Shown piece after piece: positions 16,973-28,727 of a DNA stretch of 55,000 nucleotides. Within the stretch, counting starts at the first letter, position 1. The number at the start of each line of letters is the position of its first letter. The position numbers and the translations under genes were made by a program. Source of the DNA: Dictyostelium firmibasis (Eukaryota; Evosea; Eumycetozoa; Dictyosteliales; Dictyosteliaceae). The notes beneath the pieces were generated by a model, which had not been told where the DNA came from, did no database searches, and was given only the letters and a program-made list of their open reading frames with translations. The stretch is from the NCBI GenBank assembly GCA_036169595.1, contig CM069770.1:1715001-1770000 (forward strand), in the 5' to 3' direction.

Positions 16973-17213
16973 TTTTTTAAATATGATAATAGTTAAATAA
17001 GGTTTATTGGTAAAAAAGAAAAAAAGAAAAACTATTTTCTTTTTATACTAAAAAATTAAAAAAAAAAAAAAACAATTTTAGTCAGATTAGAAAATTAACT
17101 ATTTCCATTTGTGTTAAATAATCATTATTTATGAAATTTTAATTTCAAATTTCTAAATATGATCATCCCATCTATAGTTACCCCCTCTTTAACCTTTTTT
17201 AGATTTTTTTTTG

Positions 17214-17244
<31 letters not shown>

Positions 17245-17495
17245 ACTAATTCATTTTATTATTTTATTTATTTCTTGAATTGTACTTTTTTTTTTTCTTT
17301 TTAGATTGAAACCCAATACCATTAAAAAATAAATAATGAATTTCGTCTGTCTGGTTTGGAACAATGAATTTGATTTTTTTTTTTAATTTTTTTTTTTTTT
17401 ATTTTTTCAAAACTTTTTCTTTTTTTTTTTTTTTTTGATTTTTATTTTTTTTTTTTCTAATTTTTTTTTTTGTAATTACATAAATAAAATAAAAA
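16973..17495. other. Divergent promoter region
   Basis: Upstream DNA of the SDR and MIC26/27-like genes: poly-A and poly-T tracts with a slightly richer patch near 17,080-17,200. No motif I can assign. Confidence 0.5.
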
Positions 17496-18016
17496 ATGTC
17501 AAATCATAACGATAATAATTTGAAAAGAAATGATGAAGATGAAATATTTACTCCAATCGCCAGAGGTATAATTGAAACAATTGAAACAAGCAAAGAATTG
17601 AAAAAAGTAATAAAAAAAAAAAAAAACAATTAAGGTATACCCTTTGACCTCATGACTAATTCAATTCCAAAATTAATTAAAAAACAAATAATAATATTTA
17701 GGAGACTTGCACTTTATTAGATAAATCAATCAAAAATGGATCGAAATTATTAGTAAATGAATATGAAAGTCCAATTTATAGAAATGCATTTGAAGATGCT
17801 AAAACCAAAATCGATGGGTTCAACCCATACGTCACCGTTATTGGTGCAACTTTAATTCCATATTTAATTACAAAACCAAAGTTTTTAAAATTAAGACCAA
17901 TAATATTCGGTTTAGCTGGTCATTCAGCAAGTATGTATTATTGTTTCCCAACTGAAATTTCATTCGCAGCAAAAAGATCTGTGGACTATTATAATGAACT
18001 CAAAGAAAAATTATAA
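17496..18016 (+). CDS. MICOS subunit MIC26/MIC27 (apolipoprotein O)-like protein
   Basis: Two exons, 17496-17606 and 17702-18016, give 141 aa. The protein has a hydrophilic N-terminal half, then YVTVIGATLIPYLI, a basic hairpin (KPKFLKLRP), and a second hydrophobic stretch IIFGLAGHSASMYYCFP ending in a short amphipathic tail. This matches the layout and several positions of the animal APOO/APOOL domain: VIG...G, K-KKL--P, GLAASLYYP, then a Y near the end. APOO-family proteins sit in the mitochondrial inner membrane and shape cristae. The assignment rests on motif spacing only and is moderately sure. It is convergent with the oxidoreductase gene. Confidence 0.6.
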
Positions 18017-18316
18017 ATTTAAAATATAATTTTTTTAAAATATACATATAAATTTATTCGCATTCACTCCTCAAATATCATTTATGTAATCTGAATCATA
18101 TATATAATATATTATATGTATATATGTGTATGTGGTAAAAAAAAAAATGAAAAAAAAAAAAAAAACAAATGAAAAAATACCAAATAAAACAATGTAATAA
18201 ATATTCAAACTTTAAAAACTATCACTTTTACCTATTTGTGAAATTTTTTATTTATTTATTTAATTTTTTAAAAACTAAATGGTGAATAAAGGAAAAAAGA
18301 ATTATTAACTTTTAAT
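18017..18316. other. Convergent 3' intergenic region
   Basis: Contains a run of alternating TA/ATAT near 18,095-18,132 and poly-A tracts; likely the two 3' UTRs and polyadenylation sites. No gene seen. Confidence 0.5.
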
Positions 18317-18675
18317 TTACTCGGAATAACTGAAACCTTTAATGACAACTTTACCCATATTTTTATTTGCTTCCAAATATTCATGGGCTTCTTTTATCTC
18401 AGAATAATTGAAAACCTTATCAACTACTGGTTTTAATTCACCAGATTCAAAGAGACCTAAATATCTCTTTGAGAATTGTGAAACTAAATCAGCTTTATAA
18501 TCATTATCACGATTTCTTAAAGTTGATCCTTTGATTGTTAATCTTTTACCTAAAATTGGAGTTATATCAGCGGTTGTATCTTTAATATGTGATCCTGATA
18601 AAAATCCCTTTATTTTCATTTAAAAAAAAGTAAATAATAATTATAAATTAATAACTATAATTATTTATGTTGATT

Positions 18676-18708
<33 letters not shown>

Positions 18709-19457
18709 AAAAAAATTAATAATAAAATACATACTTGAATAATCATAACACCATCCATTGAAAGTGATTTTAAATTTTGATTCCAATATTTAGCACCAAC
18801 ATAATCAAATACATTATTTACACCTTTTTTAGAGGTGATATCATTGATTACATCTAAAAAGTTTTCATTTGTTTTATAATTGATTGAATGAGTAGCACCC
18901 AATTTCTCAATGAATTTTGCTTTTTCATCAGATCCAACAGTACCAAAGATCTTTGTTGCACCATCAACCTTACAAAGTTGAATCAATGCTGTACCAACAC
19001 CACTTGCAGCAGCATGAATCAATACACTATTACCAGATTTAAAGTTTGCCAATGGATGTAATGCTTGGAATGCAGTTAACCATGCCTCTGGAATTGCTGA
19101 TGCAGATTCAAAGGTTAGATGAGATGGCATGTGAAATGCTTGATTTGAGGCTATAGTACAAAATTCACCATATGCACCACCACCAACTAAACCAAATACT
19201 TTATCACCAATTTTGAATCTTTTATCTTGTTTATCAGCTTCTACTACAACTCCTGACATCTCTAATCCTAAAATTTCACTATCACCTGGTGGTGGTGGAT
19301 ATCTACCCATTCTTTGTAATACATCAGCTCTATTCAATGCAAAACTTTTAACTTGTACTAAAATTTCATTATTCTTTGGTATTGGTTTTGGTGCTGATCC
19401 AATAATTAAATTTTCAATACCTCCAAATTGTTTAATTAAAATTGATCTCATTGACAT
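18317..19457 (-). CDS. NADPH:quinone oxidoreductase, TP53I3/zeta-crystallin type
   Basis: Two exons, 19457-18735 and 18607-18317, give 337 aa, close to the 332 aa of human TP53I3. The join puts GVMIIQ against GFLSGSHIKD, as expected for the family, and needs the acceptor in AAATAAAG rather than the in-frame ATG just before it. Features in order: GroES-like start with FALNRADVLQRMGRYPPPPG, Rossmann fold AAASGVGTALIQLCK, then LTIKGSTLRNRD and EANKNMGKVVI at the end. A soluble medium-chain dehydrogenase that reduces quinones with NADPH. No zinc-binding cysteines are seen, as in this subfamily. Confidence 0.95.
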
Positions 19458-19828
19458 TTTTTTTTATTTTTTTTTTTGTTTTATTTTGTTTTGTTTTTTT
19501 TTTTTTTTTTTTTATTTATTAAATTTAATGTGTGTTTTTATTAATGAATGAATGAAAAAAAAAAAAAAAAAAAAATAATAAACACCACAATGATGTTACA
19601 TTTTTGTGATTAAAAATATTTTTTTTAATTTTTTTATTTTTCATTTTTTTTTTTTTTTGTAAATTTTTTTTTTTTTATATAAAAAAAGCTTCTGAAGCAT
19701 TTTACTTTTTTTAAAATAAAAGCCTTCAGAAGCATAAAAAAATATGTCATAATAATTATGATAGTGATTTTTTTTTTTTTCTATTATTTCCAAAATAAAA
19801 CTATTTGGAATATTTTTAATATTATGAA

Positions 19829-19866
<38 letters not shown>

Positions 19867-19956
19867 AATATTTATTTTGATAATACCATACCATCTTTTA
19901 TTTTTTATATACACAAAATAAATAAATAAATTTACAATGAAAACGTTGATAGATTA
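19458..19956. other. Intergenic region with an imperfect hairpin
   Basis: Lies upstream of the quinone oxidoreductase and downstream of the deaminase gene. Mostly homopolymer tracts; the only ordered element is the hairpin at 19688-19733. Confidence 0.6.
19688..19733. other. Imperfect inverted repeat (15 of 17 positions)
   Basis: Arms GCTTCTGAAGCATTTTA (19688-19704) and TAAAAGCCTTCAGAAGC (19717-19733) pair at 15 of 17 positions with a 12-nt loop. The outer GCTTCTGAAGC is itself nearly palindromic. It stands out against A/T-only surroundings. It could be a factor-binding site or RNA hairpin. Confidence 0.6.
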
Positions 19957-20997
19957 TTAAAAATCTGAACTATCTGAGAAAATATTATTGACTGGGCAAT
20001 CTCTACTCCATCCAGCTTGACAGAATGGAGTAATTGAGAAAACACTACCAGTGTTACATACAGATGGTATTAATAAATCAGTTTGGGATTCTAAAATACC
20101 ACCAATTAATACAGCATTATGATTAATACCATAACCCAATCTAAAAATTCTATCAGCATCCATTGGTAATTGAGAGAAACAACGTTCACAATACATATTT
20201 GAAATAAATGTTCCAAAAATAACTTTCTCAAATTTTGTCCATAATAAAGCTGCTGAACACCTATTATATTATTATTATTTTTTTTTTTTTTTTTTTTAAG
20301 AAAAATAAAATATAAATAAACTATTCATTTTAAAATCAAAAAGAACTATATCACTTACATTGGACATGGTTCTCCAGTTGTGTACATGTAGTAATCTTCC
20401 CATGTAGTTTGTTGGTATAATTCAGAGCAGTTCAAAATTGCTCTAATTTCACCGTGGAGGCTAAATTTTAGAAATTAATAATAAATAATTTATTAATTAT
20501 GAATTATTATTAATTTTTTTTTTTTTTTTCTCTTTAAAATATTTACATTCTAGAACCATCACCAGTATTAGCTGCTGTGCACATTAAAGTACCATTTTTA
20601 TGTACAATTGCAGCACCAAATTTAGAATTATGTTGAATTGCTTTATCAAGAGCACTATTTATTAAGGTTAGTTTATTAATTATCATTAAAATAAAAAAAA
20701 GTAAAGTTTAAACATACATTCTCATATATCTTTCATGAAATTCTTTTTCTGTTGATGATAAATCCTTAGCATAAATTAAACCATTCTAATTTACACTTTA
20801 TTGTTAATAATTTTTTTTTTTTTTTTATTTTTTTTTTTTATTTTACATACATATGCATTTTCAGGATCTACTGGTGGATTATCATAGTATGGTGATTCTG
20901 GACATTCTTCAACTTCACTACTTGTACTTTGACTAATAGTAGTATAAGTAAACAAGGTAATTATTAAAATAATAACTATAAAAAAAATTTTATTCAT
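19957..20997 (-). CDS. Secreted cytosine/nucleoside deaminase-fold protein
   Basis: Five exons: 20997-20851, 20785-20718, 20654-20547, 20460-20359 and 20260-19957, giving 242 aa; all five junctions are in frame. It starts with a signal peptide (MNKIFFIVIILIITLFTYTT, cleavage near Ser23). The zinc deaminase motif is complete only after splicing: LHGEIRAILNC (His110, Glu112) and TTGEPCPMCSAALLW (Cys140, Cys143). The HGEI form is that of yeast cytosine deaminase, while PCPMC is that of guanine/tRNA-adenosine deaminases. Several more Cys in the C-terminal part suit an extracellular protein. It presumably hydrolyses a base or nucleoside outside the cell or in the endosome; the substrate is unknown. 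Confidence 0.88.
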
Positions 20998-21145
20998 TTT
21001 TTTTTTTTTTTTCTTTTTTGATTTAATTAAATATTGAATATTTCTTTAATTATTTATTTTAATTATTTTTTTAAATTATTATTTTTATTTGATGGTAATG
21101 AAATTTAGAAAAAAAAATAAATAAAAAAATAAAAACTATTTATAT

Positions 21146-21186
<41 letters not shown>

Positions 21187-21728
21187 TAAACGATAAAAGT
21201 AATTAAAATAAAAATAATTTATCATAATCTCTAATAATTATTTTAATGGGCTATTTAAGGTTTTTGAAACCCTTTACGTGACAATGATATCATTTTACCC
21301 TTCTTTTATATGATTGGTTGTTTTTGGGTATATCGTTTTAATTATAACTTAAATCGTATTTATTCCATAGACCACGTGGTTTTTTTGATCCTATTTATGG
21401 TGTTTTATTTTTATTGATAGCATGTTCAAAATAAAAAACCTTTTTGTTTATAAAAAAAAAAAAAATTTTATTGAAATTTAAAAAAAAAAAAAAAAATTTT
21501 AAAAATAAGTTTTAAAACATTTTAACCAATCAAAAATACCAATGTTTTTTTTTTTTTATCGTTCTTATTTTTGCAAATTATAATAATCTTGCCAATAATG
21601 ATAAAAACGAAAAAAAAAAAAAATAAAATAAAATAAAAATAAAAAAAAAATAAAAAAAAAAAATAAAAATTAAAAATAAAATTTAGAGATAAAAAAATAA
21701 AAAACTATTATATTTATCTCTTTTGGGG

Positions 21729-21761
<33 letters not shown>

Positions 21762-22043
21762 CATACAATAATCTCTTGCATTTCATTTATTTCTAAAAAA
21801 AGAAATTTATTAGTTTTCTAAAATTTTTATTTTTAACTTATTAAAAAAAATAAATAATAAAAAAACGGTTTATTTTAAACATTCAACCCTTCAATTGAAT
21901 TTGGATCCAAATTTTCTAAAAATGTTCAATGACATCCAATCAATCATTGTAAAAAAAAAAAAAATCTTTGAATTTTTCGTTTTTTTTTTTTTTTTAAAAA
22001 AAAGTTGGCATCTAATCTGAAGAACAGCCAATAGAACTCATTC

Positions 22044-22079
22044 AAACGATAAAATCCTTTTCAAAGGATTTTATCGTTT
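22044..22079. other. Perfect 17-bp inverted repeat with 2-nt loop
   Basis: Arm AAACGATAAAATCCTTT at 22044-22060, spacer TC, exact reverse complement at 22063-22079. The longest perfect non-microsatellite palindrome I found in the window. Confidence 0.92.
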
Positions 22080-22190
22080 TCACCAGAAAAATATATTATT
22101 CCCATATTTTTTTTAAAAAATTATAAAAATTATATGGATGGGGTAAAAAAAAAAATATGTGTAAGAACTCAAAAATTTTTTTTTTTTTTT

Positions 22191-22291
22191 ATTTTTATTT
22201 ATAAACAGAATTAGGTTGAATTGTTCAATATTTTTTTTTATTTTTTTTTATTTTTATTTATAAACAGAATTAGGTTCAATTGTTCAATATA
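22191..22291 (+). repeat. 59-bp tandem duplication in the receptor promoter
   Basis: The block ATAAACAGAATTAGGTT with flanking T-rich DNA and AATTGTTCAATAT occurs at 22201 and again at 22260, differing by one G/C change. It ends about 40 bp before the receptor start codon, so it probably forms part of the 5' UTR or core promoter. Confidence 0.85.
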
Positions 22292-22330
22292 TTTTTTTTT
22301 TTTTATTTACATTAAAAAAAAAAAAAAAAA

Positions 22331-23090
22331 ATGAAAAGTTTATTATTTATAATAATAATAATATTTTATTTTATTTATATTACAATTGCAAAAGAATGTA
22401 AAATTGCTGTACTTTTATCAGGATGTATGTAAAAATAATTTTTAAAAAAAAAAAAACTAAGAAAAAATAATAATAATAATTACAATAATAGCACCAAATG
22501 ACCTTGGATATAATTATTTAATGAATGAGGCAAGGGTTAAAGCAGAGAGTGAATTAAAATTAGATTTTTCAATTTATTATGAAAATTTGGAAGATTCAAT
22601 GGAGGAAGCAGAGAAAGCTTTTATAGATTCAATTGAAAAAGGATCAAATTTAATTGTAGTTGGATCATTCGTTCATGTAGGGTTAGGTTTGAAATATGCT
22701 GAAAAAACTAAAGATCAAGATATTTATTGGATTATTCGTGGTAATAAAAGGCCAAGTCCTGATCTTCCTCATGTTGTAATTTTAAACTTTAATTCATTCG
22801 AACTTCATTATTTACTTGGCTATTTCTCTGGTTTAATGACTAAAACCGGTGTAGTAGGTTTCGTAGCACCCGGTCCAGATGTTAATACAATATCCACTGA
22901 TAATAGGTAGTTATTTTAATTAATATTTTTATAAGTTAATTCTTAATTTCCCTAATTTTTTTTTTTTTATTTCCAAAAGTTTTTATTTAGGAGCAAAAAA
23001 AGCTCGTCCAGATATTACTTTCTTAAATGTTTATGTTCAATCATGGTATAACCCAACAGGTATTATTTTTATTATTTTTATTATTTTGTT

Positions 23091-23125
<35 letters not shown>

Positions 23126-23673
23126 CTAACATTTTAAACTATAGTTTCATATAGTGCAGCAAAAATGTTAATTGAAAATGGTGCTGATTTAATTGGTATG
23201 TCACAGGATGATATGTCATGTCAAAAAGCAATGATGGATAACGGACTAATAGGAATTGGTGCAACAGGATACCCAACCCATCTTTTATTTGGTTCAGATG
23301 TAGGTGTATCGTATATTACAAATTGGACAAACCTATTTGTACAATATGCTCAACATGTATTAAACGATGATTGGCCAGACTATAGTTCTTATTTTACCAA
23401 TTTATCAAGAGAAGATTCAATTTTCATTGATAGTTATAGTTACAAAGTACCAATTAATATTCAAGATTTAGTTAATAAAGAAATTCAAAGATTAAAGAAT
23501 ACATCATATATCCCATATCGTTCTGACCCTTTTTTGGCTCAACTTGGTATACCATATGATAAAAATGGTCTATTAGTTGAAGATCAATTTAGATCAAATA
23601 AAAAATTATTAAAAGGTGATAATATCTCAAAAGTTATTGATTTTGGTCAATACTCAATTCCAATTGATTTTGT

Positions 23674-23718
<45 letters not shown>

Positions 23719-24911
23719 ATTAATATTAATTTTTTTTTATAAAATAGGTTGATTACCCAAATTCTTTAAGATTTGGAGTAGCAATAGTTTCAGGTGTTTG
23801 TATTTTTATATGTTTTATTTGTATGATATTAGTAGTTATATTTAAAAAAGCAAGAGTTATAAAATCATCAAGTCCAGCATTTTTATTATTGATATTATTG
23901 GGATGTTGTATTATTTTTGCTGCATGTATTTTATTTGCACAATCACCAACTGATCAAACATGTTCTGGTAGGATTTGGTTATTAAGTTTGGGATATACAT
24001 TGTTTTTAGGAAATTTATTAGTAAAGAATTGGAGAATTTGGTTATTATTTGACAACCCAAAATTAAAGAAACGTGCAATTACCAATTGGAAATTATATCC
24101 ATGGGTATTTGGAATATTGGCAATTGATGTAATGATATTAGGAATTTGGCAAGGTTTAGGAGATATTATTGCTGAACCAAGAGTTGGTTACGATTCACTC
24201 ACTCAATATCAATTTAAAAAAGTTTGTTCAAGTAATGATCAAGGATCAATTGCATTATATCTTTTATTGGTATTCCATGGTTTAATATTATTAGTTGCAT
24301 GCTTTATTTCATTTAAAATCAAAGTGGTGGATATTGAAGAATTCAATGAATCAAAACCAATTACTACTAGTGTTTACATCATTACATTTTGTTTATTCAT
24401 TGTAATTCCATTAATGGTATCACCACAATCTGTAACAAGTCAAACTACAATCATTTGTGTTTGTGCCATTGTAACAACTTTAATTAGTATGTTATTATTA
24501 TTTGGTAGTAAATTCTATATTATGGCAACCCAAGGTTTGGCAATAAATGAAACCTTTGCAACCAGTACAAAGTCATCAAGCAAATCATCAAAATCAAGCT
24601 ATGGTAAAGAAATTCCAAATCCAAATGTTATAAATTTTGGTGAAGATGATACCTCTGACGAAACATCAGAAGAAAAACATAAATCACCAAAACAAAAATC
24701 AATTACATTTAGTAATAAATCAAATTCTCATTTGGCTGTTTTTACAAGTGATGAGGAAACCAGTAAAACAAGTAAACTAAGTTTTGATTTTGAAAAAAGT
24801 AGTAAAGATATTTCTATTGATCAATCACAAACTGAACAAAATCAAACACAACGACCTGAAATTATGAATGAAAATTCGATAAGAAATGAAAACAATACTA
24901 ATGAATTAGTC

Positions 24912-24978
<67 letters not shown>

Positions 24979-25064
24979 GCACTAATAATATTTCAGATAT
25001 AAAAGCTAAAAGATTATCAAATCAACAAAATGGCGAGACTGAAATAGATAACAATAATATTTAA
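22331..25064 (+). CDS. Family-C GPCR, metabotropic glutamate/GABA-B receptor-like (grl family) with BMP-type ectodomain
   Basis: Five exons: 22331-22424, 22492-22906, 22980-23059, 23145-23671 and 23748-25064, giving 810 aa. A signal peptide (MKSLLFIIIIIFYFIYITIA) is followed by a periplasmic-binding-like domain of the basic-membrane-lipoprotein (BMP/Med) type: KIAVLLSGSPNDLGYNY, SNLIVVGSF, KTGVVGFVAPGPDV, IGMSQDDMSCQKAM. From about residue 380, seven hydrophobic segments follow, including the family-C phrases SSPAFLLLILLGC and CSGRIWLLSLGYTLFLGNL. The cytoplasmic tail (about 610-810) is Ser/Asn-rich and probably phosphorylated. Several Dictyostelium grl receptors share this layout; I cannot tell which member this is. 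Tail-to-tail with actin. Confidence 0.93.
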
Positions 25065-25292
25065 ACTTAATAATAATTATAAATAAAAAACTATGTAGAA
25101 ATTTTATATGTCTTTTTTAAAACTTAATAATAAATAAAAAAATTAAAATGAACTCTTAATAAATAAAAAATATATACATATTAAAAAAAAATACAAAAAA
25201 AAAAAAAAAAGAAAGAAAAAATTAAAGGCCTATATATTTTGTTTTTTAAAAATACAACAATATTTTTTTTTATTTTATTTCAATTTTAATGT

Positions 25293-26435
<1,143 letters not shown>

Positions 26436-26459
26436 TTAATATTTTTATTTGAGAATGAT

Positions 26460-26489
26460 TAAAAAAAAAAAAAAATTTCAATTTTTATA
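26460..26489 (-). promoter_or_regulatory. Actin core promoter: TATA box plus oligo(dT)
   Basis: On the minus strand TATAAAAA (26489-26482) is followed by about 16 T residues (to 26460) and then the ATG at 26423. A TATA box followed by an oligo-T initiation region is the described arrangement of Dictyostelium actin promoters. Confidence 0.65.
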
Positions 26490-26859
26490 CTAACAATTCA
26501 GAAAAAAAAAAAAAAAAAAAAAAAATTAAAAAATAAAAAAAAAATTGAAATTGGTGGGTTTCCCATCAGATTTTTAAAATGGATATGCCAAATTACTTTT
26601 TTTTTTTTTGAAATTGGGTTTGTAAATTTTTTTTTTTTATAATTATTTTTTTTTTTTTTTTTACAATAAATTGAAAGGGGTGATGTTTTTATTAAAAAAA
26701 AAAAATTTATCTGAATGAGGATATGTACATCTAGATTATCTATCACAGCTCAAATAAAGAAAAAAAAGAAAAGAAAAAAAAAAATGATTATATAATGAAC
26801 CAACCTTTAATAGTAAAAATAAATAATTAATGAAAAAAAAATAATAGAATCACTTCCTA

Positions 26860-27012
26860 CGAAAAACCCTTTGACTCCAGTATCTCACGCATCGATTAAG
26901 AACTCTCCGCCACATCAACATCCCACCAAAATTCAGTTACCCGATAATGAGCATGTCAACTGATTCAAAAGTATCAATTGACAACTATCGAAAGCTTCCA
27001 CAAAAAGAGGTT
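26860..27012 (+). other. Coding-like island of unknown origin upstream of the tRNA gene
   Basis: A 150-bp patch with about 40% G+C in A/T-only DNA. An ATG at 26947 opens a short frame beginning MSMSTDSKVSIDNYRKLPQK that soon ends. A possible GTAATT donor and TTACAG acceptor follow, but the joined frame stops after about five codons. It may be the 5' end of a lost gene or of a retroelement, or an exon of an unrecognised gene. It lies about 120 bp upstream of the tRNA gene. I do not recognise it. Confidence 0.35.
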
Positions 27013-27131
27013 CTTGTAATTATTCATATTTTTTAAAGTCAATTTTTTTTTTTTTTTAAATTGGATATTACAGTTTAAGCTGTATTTTTAAAGTCAAATT
27101 TATCAAAAATTTCCCAGAATTTCATACAAGT

Positions 27132-27221
27132 GCCCGTGTCGTATAGTGGTTATTATATCTGTCTTGTACTATGTACCAAAGCGATAACAGAGGGTCCTCA
27201 GTTCGATTCTGAGCTCGGGCA
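27132..27221 (+). tRNA. tRNA-Thr (anticodon TGT) with a 17-nt intron
   Basis: Acceptor stem GCCCGTG/CTCGGGC pairs except for one T-T, with discriminator A at 27221. The D-arm is GTAT-AGTGGTTA-TTAT. The anticodon stem is TCTGT (27158-27162) with ACAGA (27187-27191); loop C-T-TGT-A has the anticodon at 27165-27167. An intron after position 37 (27169-27185) is in the canonical place. The variable loop is GGGTC and the T-arm CTCAG-TTCGATT-CTGAG (internal B box). A one-base shift would give anticodon GTA (Tyr), but that breaks the stem, and eukaryotic tRNA-Tyr starts with C1-G72, not G1-C72. Confidence 0.85.
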
Positions 27222-27223
27222 TC

Positions 27224-27227
27224 TTTT
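27224..27227 (+). terminator. RNA polymerase III terminator (TTTT)
   Basis: Four T residues two bases after the tRNA 3' end. Confidence 0.7.
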
Positions 27228-27249
27228 CATCCTTAACATTCAGATCAAG

Positions 27250-27260
27250 GGATCGACTCT
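27250..27260 (+). promoter_or_regulatory. Candidate external B box downstream of the tRNA gene
   Basis: GGATCGACTCT matches the B-box consensus GGTTCGANTCC at most positions, about 29 bp past the tRNA. External B boxes downstream of Dictyostelium tRNA genes are known and have been linked to downstream (TRE3-type) retroelement targeting. Confidence 0.45.
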
Positions 27261-27282
27261 TGTTATAAACAAACAAAAAGTG

Positions 27283-27298
27283 AGTTGCATGTGTATAT
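27283..27298 (+). repeat. Left target-site duplication of the TRE element
   Basis: AGTTGCATGTGTATAT, repeated exactly at 28752-28767. The first A is ambiguous with the poly-A tail, so the duplication is 15-16 bp. It starts 62 bp after the tRNA. Confidence 0.92.
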
Positions 27299-28496
27299 AA
27301 TCACAGCAATCATAAAATCAATCAAAGATAGCCTCGGTAGATGGAAGAGTCAAGCAATCACAATGAAAGCTAAGATGGCAATTCTAAAAACGTACGCATT
27401 ATCAAGACTATCATATCACCAATATATTGATTCACTAAACACTGATCATATCGAAGAACTCAACAATGTTATAAAATGGTTCTTATTTTCATCAATCAAA
27501 CATACATATATAGAAGAAAAAAAATATAGAACATTAATGACAATGGATAGAGCATTCGGTGAATGGAAAGATGGTGGAATAAAAATGTGGGATTTAGGTA
27601 TGAGACAGGTAGCATTCAAAATTTGGAATATGAATAGATTATTAGAAATAAACAAAAATAATTTAAACAATACACTCCAAGAGTGGTATTTCGAACAAAT
27701 AAGAAGTAGCGATTATAAATCAATTAGTCTTAGAGAAAACGTGGATCAGTGGAAAACTTTCAGAAACATTTTTTTCCCTCAACATGGAAAACTAAGAACC
27801 ATACCAGATTGCATCAGAAACTCAAAGAACAGACCACTCAAACTTAAAGAGATTTACAGCCTTTTATTATCAAAAAAATTCAACCAAATCAGGAAAACAG
27901 AAGGCCAAAAGGATTTAATAATCAGACACAACATCAACCTACCAATCATATTTCAATTTATCAACCAAACATCACACCAAAAAGGTAGAAATACTTTATT
28001 TAGATTCTTCTCAAGAACATTACCTGGAATCAACTACATCCGTAACACCCAATGCAAAATATGCAATAACAGATTTAGCGATCCATACATACATTTTTTC
28101 ATTGATTGCAACAACATCAAGAACATCGAAACCTCAATAGTCGAAACAATCAACAAACTATCATTCTTGAAAATTAGACATTGGAATCTAGATACAATGA
28201 ATGTAAGCAATGCAAACAAAAAAGAAAAAATATACATAAACCTAATAACCATAATAACCCATCAATTATGGATAATCATCTGCTATAAACTATTCAACGA
28301 AGATGTAACGAAACCAATTCCCCTCTTCGATCCATTAATAATTGAAAAGGAAACATCAAACTTAATCAAATTAGAAAAATTCAAGGTAATGAAGAAAATC
28401 GAACAAAACCTCAACAACAACAACAACACAAATCTCTTAAAAATCAAATTCAACAACTTTTGGCAAAGTCCAACAAATCCAATTCCAATTCCATAA
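27299..28496 (+). CDS. C-terminal fragment of TRE ORF2
   Basis: About 398 codons with no start of their own; the open frame runs in from the target site. It begins after the reverse transcriptase palm, in the thumb/linker region (SLGRWKSQAITMKAKMAIL, then YALSRLSYHQYI). It ends in a Cys/His cluster (CKICNNRF...HFFIDCN) typical of the C-terminal zinc motif of L1-clade ORF2 proteins. The frame is intact over its whole length, implying a recent insertion. No function is expected from this fragment. Confidence 0.85.
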
Positions 28497-28552
28497 TAGA
28501 AACAACATTGAAGCTTTAAAAAAAAATAATAACAATAATACAACAATAATAA

Positions 28553-28589
<37 letters not shown>

Positions 28590-28712
28590 ATAATAATAAT
28601 AACAAAAACAATAACATAAGGTAATACTCAAATTATAACCAACATAAATATAAAAATTTAAAAATTTTAAAAAGTAAACAATAAAGAAAATTTATTTAAT
28701 TAACACCGCCGA

Positions 28713-28727
28713 TAGACCTTGCGTCTA
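28713..28727 (+). other. Stem-loop near the 3' end of the TRE element
   Basis: TAGAC-CTTGC-GTCTA, a 5-bp stem with a 5-nt loop, lies 10 bp before the poly-A tail. Some LINEs use such a 3' stem-loop for template recognition; that use is inferred. Confidence 0.5.

Larger units (their letters stand above)
20998..22330. other. Long divergent intergenic region
   Basis: This is 1.33 kb between the deaminase and receptor genes, mostly poly-A/poly-T. Less A/T-rich islands occur near 21,240-21,430 (including the palindrome ACCACGTGGT at 21371-21380, an E-box/G-box core), 21,880-21,930 and 22,005-22,085. The last holds a perfect hairpin. A 59-bp tandem duplication lies at 22191-22291. No ORF of note. 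Confidence 0.7.

Noticed and set aside
27132-27221. Reading the tRNA as tRNA-Tyr (anticodon GTA) because it has an intron
   Set aside because: It needs a shifted anticodon stem with a mismatch and lacks the C1-G72 pair of eukaryotic tRNA-Tyr.
27285-28496. The ORF2 fragment as a host gene with its own start
   Set aside because: The apparent start lies in the target-site duplication, and the body is retroelement sequence.
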